From: Aliirhizobium wenxiniae
GTDB lineage: Bacteria; Pseudomonadota; Alphaproteobacteria; Rhizobiales; Rhizobiaceae
Direction of reading: 5' to 3'
NCBI RefSeq assembly: GCF_014201355.1
Contig: NZ_JACHEG010000005.1
Span: 124,001 to 188,000, forward strand
Length of the DNA: 64,000 nt
Part shown: one piece after another, positions 54,516 through 63,140 of the stretch
Position numbering within the stretch: the stretch's first letter is position 1
Layout: each line of letters opens with the position of its first letter
Notes under the pieces: model-generated
Told to the model about the DNA's origin: nothing
The model's database searches: none
Seen by the model: only the letters and a program-made list of their open reading frames with translations
Position numbers and translations under genes: made by a program

Positions 54516-54530
54516 GCCTTTTTGGCTCAG
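54512..54530. terminator. Hairpin at the rlmN/FUSC convergent ends
   Basis: CTGAGCC (54512-54518) pairs with GGCTCAG (54524-54530) around TTTTT. It spans both stop codons. It is a short stem without a trailing T-run, so it is a weak candidate. Confidence 0.45.
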
Positions 54531-56389
54531 CCGGCCCGGCGAAAGAAATCCTGATTGGCCGCGACGAGAGCGGCCGTCTCGGTCAGCCGGGCGGCGTCCT
54601 GCGGATATGTCGCCTGCAGTTTTTCTGCTGCCTTTGTGAAGGCATGTACGACCCTTTCGGGTTTGCGGGACAGATGAGCAATGCTCAATAACGTCGCGCG
54701 AAGCGCCCGTTTCGACTGCGCGTCGATCATGCTTTCGGTCATCATGCAGCGGATCGCATAGAGGCTGTTTCCGAGCTGCAATGCACCCATACCGCCGCTT
54801 ATGGCAAAACCTCCGCCACTCCCGCTCTTCTCGCTCCAGCGAACCAGCATGACGAGGCGATGATAGATGCGCATGCGCCAATGCCGGTAGCGTTCCGGCT
54901 TGTCGAATGCGCCCTTCGCCATCGAGGTCAGCTCATGCACCATCAGCCTTATGACAAAATCCAGCCGCTTACCTGTATCCATGGGCAAGGCGACAAAGGC
55001 CAGATAGGCCGTGACGGGGCCGAGCATGACGCCGAAGGCCTGCAGAAGCACATGGCCAGGCTCGGGGTTCGCCGGCACGTGGGGGTTCATCATCAGCAGG
55101 TAGATGAGATTATAGTCCATGCCCGCCAGTCCGACGCGGCGATGCGCCATCGGCAACATCCCGACAAGTGTGAAGGGCATGATGAGCAGGGCTGCCTCCA
55201 TAACGCTACCGGCCATCGGCATGATGACGAGATGGGACAGAACTGCTGCGCAGACACCACCTGCTGCGCCTGCGACCACCCAGCGCATCTGAAGCCCGGG
55301 ATTCGGAAAAGTCGAAAAGACCGAGGTCATGATGGCTGCGCCCATGACCATGTAAGGGCCTAGCTGCCAGCCGGTTGCTATCCATACAAGGCCGGTGGTC
55401 GCGACAGCGCTCATCGATCTCAATGCCGCATAACGTGCGCCGATCCAGTCGCGATGCTGCGGCACGGGGCGTTCCGATACCGGGCCGATCGCGGCTGCGG
55501 TCCTGTTCGCTCGCTGCCAGAGCGGGATCATGGCTCTGAGGTGGGCGGCGCGATGCGGAAAATCGGTTTCAAGATTCGCAGCCATTTCGCGCAGGCGTTT
55601 GGAGAGATCATCCTGATCTCCATTTGCCGCCAGCGGTTCGCCCGCATCCTCCTCGCGCGGTGACCGGGTGTCGAGCAGCAGTTCGCTCAAAGCAGAAAGA
55701 AGACTGCGGATATCGCGGGCCTTCCGGCGGGTGCCGAGTGAACCGGCCGAGACTATGTCGAGGCTTTCGTCCAGTGCGGCTATCTCGAGGATGAGCCGCG
55801 AACGTTCGTTTCCATCGCCTTCACCGGTCGCCACATGGTCGAGGCAGATCTGCATGATGGTTTTCACGCGCCTGGATAGATCGACAGACTGTGGTTTCGG
55901 AGAAAAGACTAGAGCGACGATCGTGCCGACGGCGGCGCCGAGACAGGCCGTTGCCATGCGGTCGATCGCCAGCATCCAGATGGACGTGTCATGGCCGTAA
56001 CCAAGGAGCGCAACCATTGCGGCGGAATATCCGGTCAGAAGACTGGTATAGGAGGCCGGACCTGTAAGCAGGTTTCCGGTGCCAGCGCACAGGCCGAGCC
56101 AGATTGTAAGGCCGATGATGATGCCGAGCGGATCGTTTCCCGTCAGGACCATGAGACCAACTCCGGCCAACGCCCCCACGATCGTGCCGAGAACACGGGC
56201 AAAGCTTCGCTCAAGCCGTTGGCCGCGCGTCGGCAGGGCGGTGATCCAGACGGTCATCGCTGCCCATTGCGGGTGATCAAGTCCGATCAGGGTGCCGATG
56301 GCAAGCGCCAGGCACGCTGCGATGGCGGTGCGGGCGGTGAAACGCAGCCGGGCCGGGTCAATATCGAAGATCGTAGTCACTGCTTTCAT
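54527..56389 (-). CDS. FUSC family efflux protein (aromatic acid/fusaric acid type)
   Basis: This 620-residue inner-membrane protein has two sets of five to six helices (about 18-165 and 330-480), each followed by a cytoplasmic helical domain, the AaeB/FUSC layout. HPQWAAMTVWITALPTRGQRL (near 38-58) is the diagnostic first-repeat motif. Members export aromatic carboxylic acids or fusaric acid with a membrane-fusion partner; no AaeA-like gene is adjacent. Its start overlaps the MarR stop by 4 nt, so the pair is one operon and the regulator probably controls the pump. Confidence 0.9.
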   Translation of the reverse strand: MKAVTTIFDIDPARLRFTARTAIAACLALAIGTLIGLDHPQWAAMTVWITALPTRGQRLERSFARVLGTIVGALAGVGLMVLTGNDPLGIIIGLTIWLGLCAGTGNLLTGPASYTSLLTGYSAAMVALLGYGHDTSIWMLAIDRMATACLGAAVGTIVALVFSPKPQSVDLSRRVKTIMQICLDHVATGEGDGNERSRLILEIAALDESLDIVSAGSLGTRRKARDIRSLLSALSELLLDTRSPREEDAGEPLAANGDQDDLSKRLREMAANLETDFPHRAAHLRAMIPLWQRANRTAAAIGPVSERPVPQHRDWIGARYAALRSMSAVATTGLVWIATGWQLGPYMVMGAAIMTSVFSTFPNPGLQMRWVVAGAAGGVCAAVLSHLVIMPMAGSVMEAALLIMPFTLVGMLPMAHRRVGLAGMDYNLIYLLMMNPHVPANPEPGHVLLQAFGVMLGPVTAYLAFVALPMDTGKRLDFVIRLMVHELTSMAKGAFDKPERYRHWRMRIYHRLVMLVRWSEKSGSGGGFAISGGMGALQLGNSLYAIRCMMTESMIDAQSKRALRATLLSIAHLSRKPERVVHAFTKAAEKLQATYPQDAARLTETAALVAANQDFFRRAG

Positions 56390-56853
56390 GATCGCGTCTT
56401 CATCTCGGCTTTCGCCTCTTCGATCCTATCTTCTACGCGCTCACAGACGCGCAGAACGGCGGCGATGTCTGTGTCGCTGAAATCCGCCAGTAACTCCTTC
56501 TCCAGGGTGACGAGCTGTTCGCGTATGGCGAAAGCCGTCTTCCTGCCTTGGTCGGTCAGAAAAAGCCTGCGGGCGCGGCGATCGTCCGGATCGATCCGGC
56601 GCTCGAGAAGGCCGCGTTTCGACAGGATATCGATCAGCCGCACAAGGCTGGACTCGTCGAGGCCGGAGGCGGCGGCCAGTTCTTTCTGCAGCATGCCGTC
56701 ACCCAGACGGTGCAGATATATCAGCGGCGTCCAGCTGGCGTCGGTCAGGCCGCTCTCGGCCAGCTTCTCATCGATAAACATTCGCCACCTTCGGGCGAAT
56801 ACGACAACGGCGCCGCCGAACACGGCTTTGGGATCGTTCAAATCTCTTTGCAT
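56386..56853 (-). CDS. MarR family transcriptional regulator
   Basis: This 155-residue winged-helix protein has a recognition region MLQKELAAASGLDESSLVRL (about 54-73), the wing IDPDDRRARRLFLTDQGRKT and long dimerisation helices at each end. Aromatic-acid-responsive MarR proteins commonly repress a neighbouring efflux gene. Here the FUSC gene follows with a 4-nt overlap. A pair of overlapping palindromes starts two bases before its start codon and is a likely self-repression site. Confidence 0.92.
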   Translation of the reverse strand: MQRDLNDPKAVFGGAVVVFARRWRMFIDEKLAESGLTDASWTPLIYLHRLGDGMLQKELAAASGLDESSLVRLIDILSKRGLLERRIDPDDRRARRLFLTDQGRKTAFAIREQLVTLEKELLADFSDTDIAAVLRVCERVEDRIEEAKAEMKTRS

Positions 56854-56854
56854 T

Positions 56855-56872
56855 CAAATTATTTGTATCAAA
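56855..56872. promoter_or_regulatory. Putative MarR operator (overlapping palindromes)
   Basis: CAAATTATTTG (56855-56865) is a perfect palindrome, and TTTGTATCAAA (56862-56872) a second one sharing four bases. The AT-rich site lies 2-19 nt upstream of the marR start codon. Confidence 0.6.
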
Positions 56873-57045
56873 ATTACTTTTCCTGCAAGGGGTGTTCGGC
56901 ACTAGCTGTGATGCAATTGTTGCAGGTCTAGCCAAAGCAGGTGTCCCTGTGTCGCGGTTTGTGGGCTGTGAGCATGTCGTTGTTGATTTCGGATGCTCGG
57001 CTCCATAAGAAACCCGAAAGCTAAAAAATCGCCCGGAGGAAACCT

Positions 57046-57999
57046 ATGCGCGCTTTCATTCTCGCCCTCGCTGCAGCCACGGCTCTTGCCATGCCCGTCA
57101 AGGCGGCAGACGTCAGCGTGGCCGTGACGGCCATTGTTGAACATCCCGCACTCGACGCGGTTCGCGACGGTGTGAAGGAAGCCTTGGCCGATGCAGGCTA
57201 CAAGGATGGTGAGAACCTGAAATTCATCTATGAGTCCGCGCAGGGCAATCCGGGTACGGCCGCACAGATCGCCCGCCAGTTCGTCGGTGAGGAGCCGAGC
57301 GTCATCGTGCCGATCTCCACGCCTTCGGCCCAGGCCGTCGTTTCCGCTACCCGCGACATCCCGGTCGTGTTCACCGCCGTTTCCGATCCGGTCGGCGCCC
57401 AGCTGGTCAAGGATATGGCGAAGCCCGGCCGTAACGTGACCGGCCTTTCGGACATGTCGCCGGTTGCCGAACATATCAAGCTGATCAAGGAAATCTCGCC
57501 GAATGCGAAGTCGATCGGTTTCCTCTACAACACGGCTGAAACCAATTCCGTTTCGATCCTCGCCGCGCTGAAGGAAGAGGCCGCGAAGAACGGCATGACG
57601 GTTGTCGAGTCGGTTGCGACCAAGTCGGCCGAAGTACAGGGTGCTGCCCGCGGTCTCGTCGGCCGTGCCGATGTTTTCTACATCCCGACCGACAACACGA
57701 TCGTTTCCGCATTCGAAGCAGCCGTCGGCGTTGCCGAGGAAGCCAAGATCCCGCTTTATGCCGCCGATACCGGTTCGGTCGATCGCGGTGCGGTTGCCGC
57801 CCTCGGCTTCAACTATTTCGACGTGGGCAAGCAGACCGGTGCGATCGTTGCCCGTATCCTCAAGGGTGAGGCTCCCGGCGATATCGCGGTCACTGTTGCT
57901 GCGGGCACCGATCTCGTCATCAACAAGGGCGCCGCCACCCGCATGGGTGTGACGTTGCCCGAGGCCATCGTTTCGCGCGCCACGCGCACGGTCGAATAA
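57046..57999 (+). CDS. ABC transporter substrate-binding protein, TrpX-like
   Basis: This 317-residue periplasmic protein has a Sec signal (MRAFILALAAATALAMPVKA) and the ABC_sub_bind fold: VSVAVTAIVEHPALDAVRDG, then KDGENLKFIYESAQGNPGTA, IVPISTPSAQAVVSATRDIP, GLSDMSPVAEHIKLIKEISP and a late GFNYFDVGKQTGAIVARIL. The family includes the tryptophan-binding TrpX of streptococci, but ligands vary. AGGAGG-like GGAGGA lies before the ATG at 57046. It heads a three-gene importer operon. Confidence 0.9.
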   Translation: MRAFILALAAATALAMPVKAADVSVAVTAIVEHPALDAVRDGVKEALADAGYKDGENLKFIYESAQGNPGTAAQIARQFVGEEPSVIVPISTPSAQAVVSATRDIPVVFTAVSDPVGAQLVKDMAKPGRNVTGLSDMSPVAEHIKLIKEISPNAKSIGFLYNTAETNSVSILAALKEEAAKNGMTVVESVATKSAEVQGAARGLVGRADVFYIPTDNTIVSAFEAAVGVAEEAKIPLYAADTGSVDRGAVAALGFNYFDVGKQTGAIVARILKGEAPGDIAVTVAAGTDLVINKGAATRMGVTLPEAIVSRATRTVE

Positions 58000-58098
58000 A
58001 TCACTGTTACCGACGCACCGGGTGATGTCACAATCATCCGGTGTGACCGACGACCAACCGGCGCGAGACGCGACGGACAATAAGGGGAGCACGACAAG

Positions 58099-58980
58099 GT
58101 GCTTAGTCAGATCGCCTTCTGGGGCGCAGTGGAACTCGGGCTGGTTTTCGCCTTTGTTGCCATCGGTGTATTTCTTGCCTTCCGAGTGCTCGATTTTCCC
58201 GATCTCACGGTCGATGGATCGTTTCCGCTGGGTGCTGCCGTTGCGGCCGTGCTGATTACGGTCGGCATCAATCCATGGCTTGCAGCCGCAGCCGCCATGG
58301 TTGCCGGTGCCGCCGCCGGCACGGTGACGGCGTTTCTCAACGTGCGCTTCCGCATTCTCAACCTGCTTGCCTCGATCCTGACGATGATCGCGCTTTTCTC
58401 CGTCAACCTGCGGGTGATGGGAAAGCCGAATGTGGCGCTGATCAATGCCGATACGATGTTGAGCCCGTTCTTTGGCCTCGGCCTGCGTGAAGTCTATGTG
58501 CGTCCGCTTTTCGTCGGCGTGCTGGTGGTCATCGCGGTGATTGCCGTCTGGCGCTTTCTCGAAAGCGATGCGGGGCTTGCAATGCGCGCAACCGGCGCCA
58601 ATCCGCGCATGTCGCGGGCACAGGGCATCGATACGAGCTGGCAGGTCTATCTCGGTCTTGCGCTTTCCAACGCTCTAGTCGCACTTGGCGGCGCGCTGTT
58701 TGCCCAGACCAACGGTTTTGCCGATGTCACCTCCGGTGTCGGCACCATCGTTGTCGGTCTCGCAGCCGTCATCATCGGCGAAACGCTGTTTGGCGCACGC
58801 GGCATTCTGCTGGCGCTGATCGGCTGCGTTGTCGGCTCGATCCTTTACCGTATCGCCATTCAGCTGGCGCTGTCGACGGATGCGCTGGGCCTCAAGGCCT
58901 CCGACCTCAATCTCGTCACCGCCGTTCTGGTGGCCGTGGCGCTCGTTCTGCCGCGCCTGCGCCGGGGAGCTTCGTCATGA
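58099..58980 (+). CDS. ABC transporter permease, TrpY-like (BPD_transp_2 type)
   Basis: This 293-residue permease has about eight to nine helices. It contains FRVLDFPDLTVDGSFPLGAA (near 31-50), typical of this family, then GAAAGTVTAFLNVRFRILNL and ESDAGLAMRATGANPRMSRA, the cytoplasmic coupling loop near 155-175. The start is GTG 58099 with GGGGAG upstream. The gene ends in a 4-nt overlap with the ATPase gene. Confidence 0.9.
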   Translation: MLSQIAFWGAVELGLVFAFVAIGVFLAFRVLDFPDLTVDGSFPLGAAVAAVLITVGINPWLAAAAAMVAGAAAGTVTAFLNVRFRILNLLASILTMIALFSVNLRVMGKPNVALINADTMLSPFFGLGLREVYVRPLFVGVLVVIAVIAVWRFLESDAGLAMRATGANPRMSRAQGIDTSWQVYLGLALSNALVALGGALFAQTNGFADVTSGVGTIVVGLAAVIIGETLFGARGILLALIGCVVGSILYRIAIQLALSTDALGLKASDLNLVTAVLVAVALVLPRLRRGASS

Positions 58981-59771
58981 TCGATCTCAGCAATATCCAC
59001 GTCACCTTCGGCAAGGGTACGCCGCTGCAGAAGGAGGCGCTCAAGGGCGTCAACCTGACGATCGAGGAAGGTTCCTTCGTCACCGTCATCGGCTCGAACG
59101 GTGCCGGCAAATCGACCCTTCTCGGTGTTCTCGCCGGCGACGTGTTGGCGAATGAAGGCAAGGTGATGATCGGCAGTACCGATGTGACGCGCAAGTCGAC
59201 ATCCGCCCGTGCCGGTCTCGTCGCTCGTGTGTTCCAGGATCCGCTGGCGGGAAGCTGTGGGTCTCTGTCGATCGAGGAGAATCTTGCGCTTGCTACCCGC
59301 CGTGGCGAGCGCCGCGGCCTGCGCTCGGCACTTGGCCCGCGCCGTCGGGAGATTTTCCGCGAGCGGATTGCCGAACTCAATCTAGGGCTTGAAAACCGGA
59401 TGAAGGACCGCATGGATCTTCTCTCCGGCGGTCAGCGCCAGGCGGTGTCGCTGGTCATGGCGACGATGGCGGGTTCGGATGTGCTGCTGCTCGACGAGCA
59501 TACGGCCGCGCTCGATCCGGGCATGGCGGAATTCATCATGAAACTCACTCAGCGCGTCGTGTCGGAGCGCAAGCTGACGACGCTGATGGTGACGCATTCC
59601 ATGCGTCAGGCGCTGGATTTCGGCCATCGCACGATCATGCTGCATGGCGGCGAGATCATTCTCGATGTCAGCGGCGACAGCCGCAAGGATCTGCAGGTCG
59701 AGGACTTGATCGCCATGTTCCGCAAGATGCGCGGCGAAACGCTGGACGACGATGCATTGCTGATCGGCTGA
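58977..59771 (+). CDS. ABC transporter ATP-binding protein, TrpZ-like
   Basis: This 264-residue ATPase has Walker A GSNGAGKSTLLGVLAG (near 40), Q-loop VARVFQDPLAG, signature DLLSGGQRQAVSLVMA, Walker B VLLLDEHTAALD and switch VTHSMRQAL. The Walker B carries EH where most ABC proteins have EP, a trait common in this subfamily. It completes the substrate-binding protein, permease and ATPase operon. No tryptophan genes, T-box or leader is seen, so tryptophan as substrate is not supported by context. Confidence 0.92.
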   Translation: MIDLSNIHVTFGKGTPLQKEALKGVNLTIEEGSFVTVIGSNGAGKSTLLGVLAGDVLANEGKVMIGSTDVTRKSTSARAGLVARVFQDPLAGSCGSLSIEENLALATRRGERRGLRSALGPRRREIFRERIAELNLGLENRMKDRMDLLSGGQRQAVSLVMATMAGSDVLLLDEHTAALDPGMAEFIMKLTQRVVSERKLTTLMVTHSMRQALDFGHRTIMLHGGEIILDVSGDSRKDLQVEDLIAMFRKMRGETLDDDALLIG

Positions 59772-59792
59772 TGCCGATCAGCGCTTTGTCGG

Positions 59793-60434
59793 TCAACGCG
59801 CCTGGGTGAAGAAGATTTTTGCCGCAAAGATCGAGAAGACGCCGGCAAAGGTGTAGTCGATGCCCCGCAAAACTTTCGGGTTGGCCTGAAGCCAGGCGGA
59901 AAGCCTGTCAGCTGCCAGCACGACCATGACGTTGATCGGCATTCCGATGAGGATGAAATAAAGCCCGAAGAAGATCAGCTTGCCGGTGACATGCGGGTCG
60001 TGGGCCGAGACGAATTGCGGCAGGAAGGTCATGAAGAAGATGATGACCTTGGGGTTCAGGATGTTAACCCAGAAGCCGAGTGAAATGCTGGCGAGGGCGC
60101 TGCTTTCCGGCCGGTCGACCTTTTCGACCGAGAGGCTGGAGCCGAAACGGATCGCCTGGATGGCCAGCCACAGAAGATAGGCGGCGCCACCGGTCTTCAG
60201 GATGAAGAAGGCGGTCGGTGAGGCGGTGATCAGCGCCGAGATGCCGAAGGCGACCAGAAGCGTATGGCAGACGATGCCGAAATTCGTGCCCAGCACGACA
60301 AGCAGCGCCGTCTTGCGGCCCTGGCTGATGGCTCGGCTGATCGACAGGGTCATATCCGGCCCCGGCGTGATTGACAGAAGAAGACCGGCGGCGGTGAAGG
60401 CCAAAAGGGTCGGCAGGCTCGGCAGGAATTCCAT
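59793..60434 (-). CDS. LysE/RhtB family amino-acid exporter
   Basis: This 213-residue protein has six helices. LLLSITPGPDMTLSISRAISQG (about 18-39) is the family signature, followed by GTNFGIVCHTLLVAFGISAL and LGFWVNILNPKVIIFFMTFLPQF. Members export amino acids such as homoserine, threonine or lysine. No regulator is adjacent. It is convergent with the ABC importer operon. Confidence 0.9.
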   Translation of the reverse strand: MEFLPSLPTLLAFTAAGLLLSITPGPDMTLSISRAISQGRKTALLVVLGTNFGIVCHTLLVAFGISALITASPTAFFILKTGGAAYLLWLAIQAIRFGSSLSVEKVDRPESSALASISLGFWVNILNPKVIIFFMTFLPQFVSAHDPHVTGKLIFFGLYFILIGMPINVMVVLAADRLSAWLQANPKVLRGIDYTFAGVFSIFAAKIFFTQAR

Positions 60435-60505
60435 GATCGTTCTCGAAAGCCGGAGGATTGTCGGTTCCGTTTATCCGGCTTTCGAGCTTATGCCAAATCA
60501 ATCAA

Positions 60506-61363
60506 TCAACGGTTGCTGATGAATTGTTTTGATGCATCGGCAAAATCCGGATGCCAGCGGGAAAGCGGCGGCCGGTTTTCGATGACATCGCCGATCGCCC
60601 AGGCCATACGGCGTTCGTCGGTGGCACGATCCACGTCGTTGTCAGGGCAAAGGATATAGAAATCACCGCGACCGAGGCTCTCGATCATGAAACCGACCGT
60701 CTGTTCGGAGGTCCATGCGCCTTCCGGCTTTTCGGTCCGGCCACCCGCGGCAAGCGGGGTGAAGACGAAGCCGGGTATGAGGAGATGTGCGGAAACCTGG
60801 CAGCCTTCGGTGTTGCGCAGCTCGTGCTGCAGCGCCTCGGTTAAGGTTTTAACGCCGGATTTGGAGACGTTATAGGCGGGATCGCCGGGCGGGGTAGTGA
60901 TGCCCTGCTTGGAGCCGGTGTTGATGATGAGAGCCGGTTCGCCATGGGCGATCATCGCGGGGCCGAAGATGCGGCTGCCGTTGACGACGCCCATCAGGTT
61001 GACGGCGAGCACATTTTCCCAATTGGCCTGCGGGCCGAAAATGCTGCTGCCGGGCTGGATGCCGGCATTGTTCATCAGCACATGGACGCGGCCGAAACGC
61101 TGGATGACGGCGCGTTCGAGTGCTGCGATCTCATCGGGTTTCGATACGTCGGTACCGATCGCCGCGACGTCATGTTCGCCGCCTTCGGCAAGTGCGGTCA
61201 CTTCGCGACAAGCCTCGACAAGCTTGTCACCTTCCAGATCGACAAGCACGACGGAAAGGCCGAGGCGGGCAAATTCTTTCGCTGCGGCAAGGCCGATGCC
61301 GGAAGCAGCTCCGGTGACGACGGCGACATTGTCCTTTTTCAGAGCGGGATGAGTAACGGTCAT
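60506..61363 (-). CDS. Short-chain dehydrogenase/reductase
   Basis: This 285-residue NAD(P)-dependent enzyme has cofactor motif VTGAASGIGLAAAKEFARLG (about 16-35), NNAG near 100, catalytic Ser in INTGSKQG and YxxxK as AYNVSKSG near 165-172. Asp in VLVDLE after beta-2 suggests NAD(H) preference. The C-terminal part has extra segments beyond the classical 250 residues. The substrate is unknown. It is a single gene in the same direction as LysE but 71 bp apart. Confidence 0.88.
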   Translation of the reverse strand: MTVTHPALKKDNVAVVTGAASGIGLAAAKEFARLGLSVVLVDLEGDKLVEACREVTALAEGGEHDVAAIGTDVSKPDEIAALERAVIQRFGRVHVLMNNAGIQPGSSIFGPQANWENVLAVNLMGVVNGSRIFGPAMIAHGEPALIINTGSKQGITTPPGDPAYNVSKSGVKTLTEALQHELRNTEGCQVSAHLLIPGFVFTPLAAGGRTEKPEGAWTSEQTVGFMIESLGRGDFYILCPDNDVDRATDERRMAWAIGDVIENRPPLSRWHPDFADASKQFISNR

Positions 61364-61465
61364 GGGTCGGTCTCCTCTATGACGCTGCTGTTCAAAGGTC
61401 CGGCGGGATATGGTACTTATCGCTATCGCGTCAACATGACGGGATATTGAAGCGGAGCCAAGCCG

Positions 61466-61714
61466 ATGGGCGAGATCATATCGATCAAGGTGGATGATGC
61501 CTTAGCCGCTTTTATTCGAGGTTTGGTTGCTAGTGGACGTTATGTGTCCGAAAGCGACGTAATAGAAAAGGCGCTGTACTTGCCCAAGTAGAGTGAGGAG
61601 AGCGCAATCGAGGCTTTGCGTGCGGCGGTCGATGAAGGCGAAGCTTCAGGCGAGCCGCGGTCTTTCGATTTCGACAAGTTCCTTGCAGAGAAACGCCGCA
61701 AGCATGGACGATGA
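61466..61714 (+). pseudogene. parD: ParD-type antitoxin with an in-frame stop
   Basis: The frame reads MGEIISIKVDDALAAFIRGL and VASGRYVSESDVIEKALYLPK, then TAG at 61589-61591. It continues in the same frame SEESAIEALRAAVDEGEASG, EPRSFDFDKFLAEKRRKHGR, then TGA. Both halves fit ParD/CopG antitoxins: a ribbon-helix-helix half (SGRYVSESDVI) and a toxin-binding tail (ALRAAVDEGE and FDFDKFL). GGAG lies upstream. No ParE toxin follows; the next ATG overlapping the stop gives only six codons. It looks like a decayed toxin-antitoxin locus. Confidence 0.82.
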
Positions 61715-61862
61715 TTCTGCCGCAGGCATGAACGTGCGGCGTCATCTCTGACGGGGTTTCTCCGGGTTTTCCTTGCGCGGCTGTAGAAACTCGCTAAAAA
61801 CTTCGGCGATCCAATTTCGGCGGAATTGTCTCCGCCGCCACCCGCAGACGGACAAATTTATC

Positions 61863-63086
61863 ATGGCACTCCCGAAAGACGTAAAGAAGGTCGTTCTCGC
61901 CTATTCCGGCGGTCTCGACACCTCGATCATCCTGAAATGGCTGCAGACCGAACTCAACGCTGAAGTTGTCACCTTCACCGCAGACCTTGGTCAGGGCGAA
62001 GAGCTCGAGCCGGCGCGCAAGAAGGCCGAGATGCTGGGCATCAAGGAAATCTTCATCGAGGACGTCCGCGAAGAATTCGTCCGCGACTTCGTTTTCCCGA
62101 TGTTCCGCGCCAATGCCGTTTATGAAGGCGTCTACCTGCTCGGCACGTCGATTGCCCGTCCGCTGATCTCCAAGCACCTGATCGAGATCGCCAAGAAGAC
62201 CGGCGCAGACGCGATCGCTCACGGCGCGACCGGCAAGGGCAATGACCAGGTTCGTTTCGAAATGTCGGCCTATGCGCTGAACCCGGACATCAAGATCATC
62301 GCCCCGTGGCGCGACTGGTCGTTCAAGAGCCGTACCGATCTTCTGAATTTTGCCGAACAGCACCAGATCCCGGTTGCCAAGGACAAGAAGGGCGAAGCGC
62401 CGTTCTCCGTCGACGCCAACCTGCTGCACTCGTCGTCCGAGGGCAAGGTTCTGGAAGATCCGGCCGTCGAGGCTCCGGAATATGTGCATATGCGCACGAT
62501 CTCGCCGGAAGCCGCTCCCGACCAGGCAACGACGATCAAGATCGGTTTCCGCAAGGGTGACGCCGTCTCGATCAACGGTGTCGAGATGTCGCCGGCAACC
62601 CTGCTCGCACAGCTCAACAACTATGGCCGCGACAACGGCATCGGCCGTCTCGACCTCGTCGAAAACCGTTTTGTCGGCATGAAGTCGCGCGGCGTATACG
62701 AGACCCCCGGCGGCACGATCCTGCTTACGGCTCACCGTGCAATCGAGAGCATCACGCTTGATCGCGGTGCGGCTCACCTCAAGGATGAGCTGATGCCGAA
62801 ATATGCAGAGCTGATCTACTACGGCTTCTGGTTCTCGCCGGAACGCGAAATGCTGCAGGCCCTGATCGACAAGAGCCAGGAGCATGTCGAAGGCGAAGTG
62901 ACGCTGAAGCTCTACAAGGGCAATGTCATGGTCACCGGCCGCGAAAGCGACAAGTCGCTTTACTCCGACGCGCTGGTCACTTTCGAAGACGATCACGGTG
63001 CCTACGACCAGAAGGATGCCGCCGGCTTCATCAAGCTCAACGCGCTGCGCCTGCGCACGCTCGCCAAGCGCAGCCAGATGAAGTAA
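61863..63086 (+). CDS. argG: Argininosuccinate synthase
   Basis: This 407-residue enzyme ligates citrulline and aspartate with ATP in arginine biosynthesis. [19 protein letters not shown] is the PP-loop (about 10-28). [20 protein letters not shown] (near 115-134) and a later [17 protein letters not shown] are the other family marks. ATG 61863 (MALPKDVKK) is chosen; a 30-codon upstream extension has no homology features. It is a single gene with its own terminator. argH is not in the window. Confidence 0.97.
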   Translation: MALPKDVKKVVLAYSGGLDTSIILKWLQTELNAEVVTFTADLGQGEELEPARKKAEMLGIKEIFIEDVREEFVRDFVFPMFRANAVYEGVYLLGTSIARPLISKHLIEIAKKTGADAIAHGATGKGNDQVRFEMSAYALNPDIKIIAPWRDWSFKSRTDLLNFAEQHQIPVAKDKKGEAPFSVDANLLHSSSEGKVLEDPAVEAPEYVHMRTISPEAAPDQATTIKIGFRKGDAVSINGVEMSPATLLAQLNNYGRDNGIGRLDLVENRFVGMKSRGVYETPGGTILLTAHRAIESITLDRGAAHLKDELMPKYAELIYYGFWFSPEREMLQALIDKSQEHVEGEVTLKLYKGNVMVTGRESDKSLYSDALVTFEDDHGAYDQKDAAGFIKLNALRLRTLAKRSQMK

Positions 63087-63111
63087 TTGGGTCAACCGAT
63101 TTGTCCATCAG

Positions 63112-63140
63112 ACCCCGCTGTCATCGCAGCGGGGTTTTTT
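63112..63140 (+). terminator. Terminator of argG
   Basis: ACCCCGCTG (63112-63120) pairs perfectly with CAGCGGGGT (63127-63135), followed by TTTTT. The T-run overlaps the stop codon of the convergent transporter gene. Confidence 0.95.

Noticed and set aside
57000..57045. T-box or tryptophan leader before the TrpX-like gene
   Set aside because: No specifier loop, anti-terminator or Trp-codon peptide was found.
61711..61762. Remnant of a ParE toxin after parD
   Set aside because: The ATG overlapping the parD stop opens only six codons, and no further ParE-like residues were found in any frame before argG.
61794..63095. Minus-strand frame of 433 codons opposite argG
   Set aside because: It is a shadow of argG, which has the intact PP-loop and family motifs.
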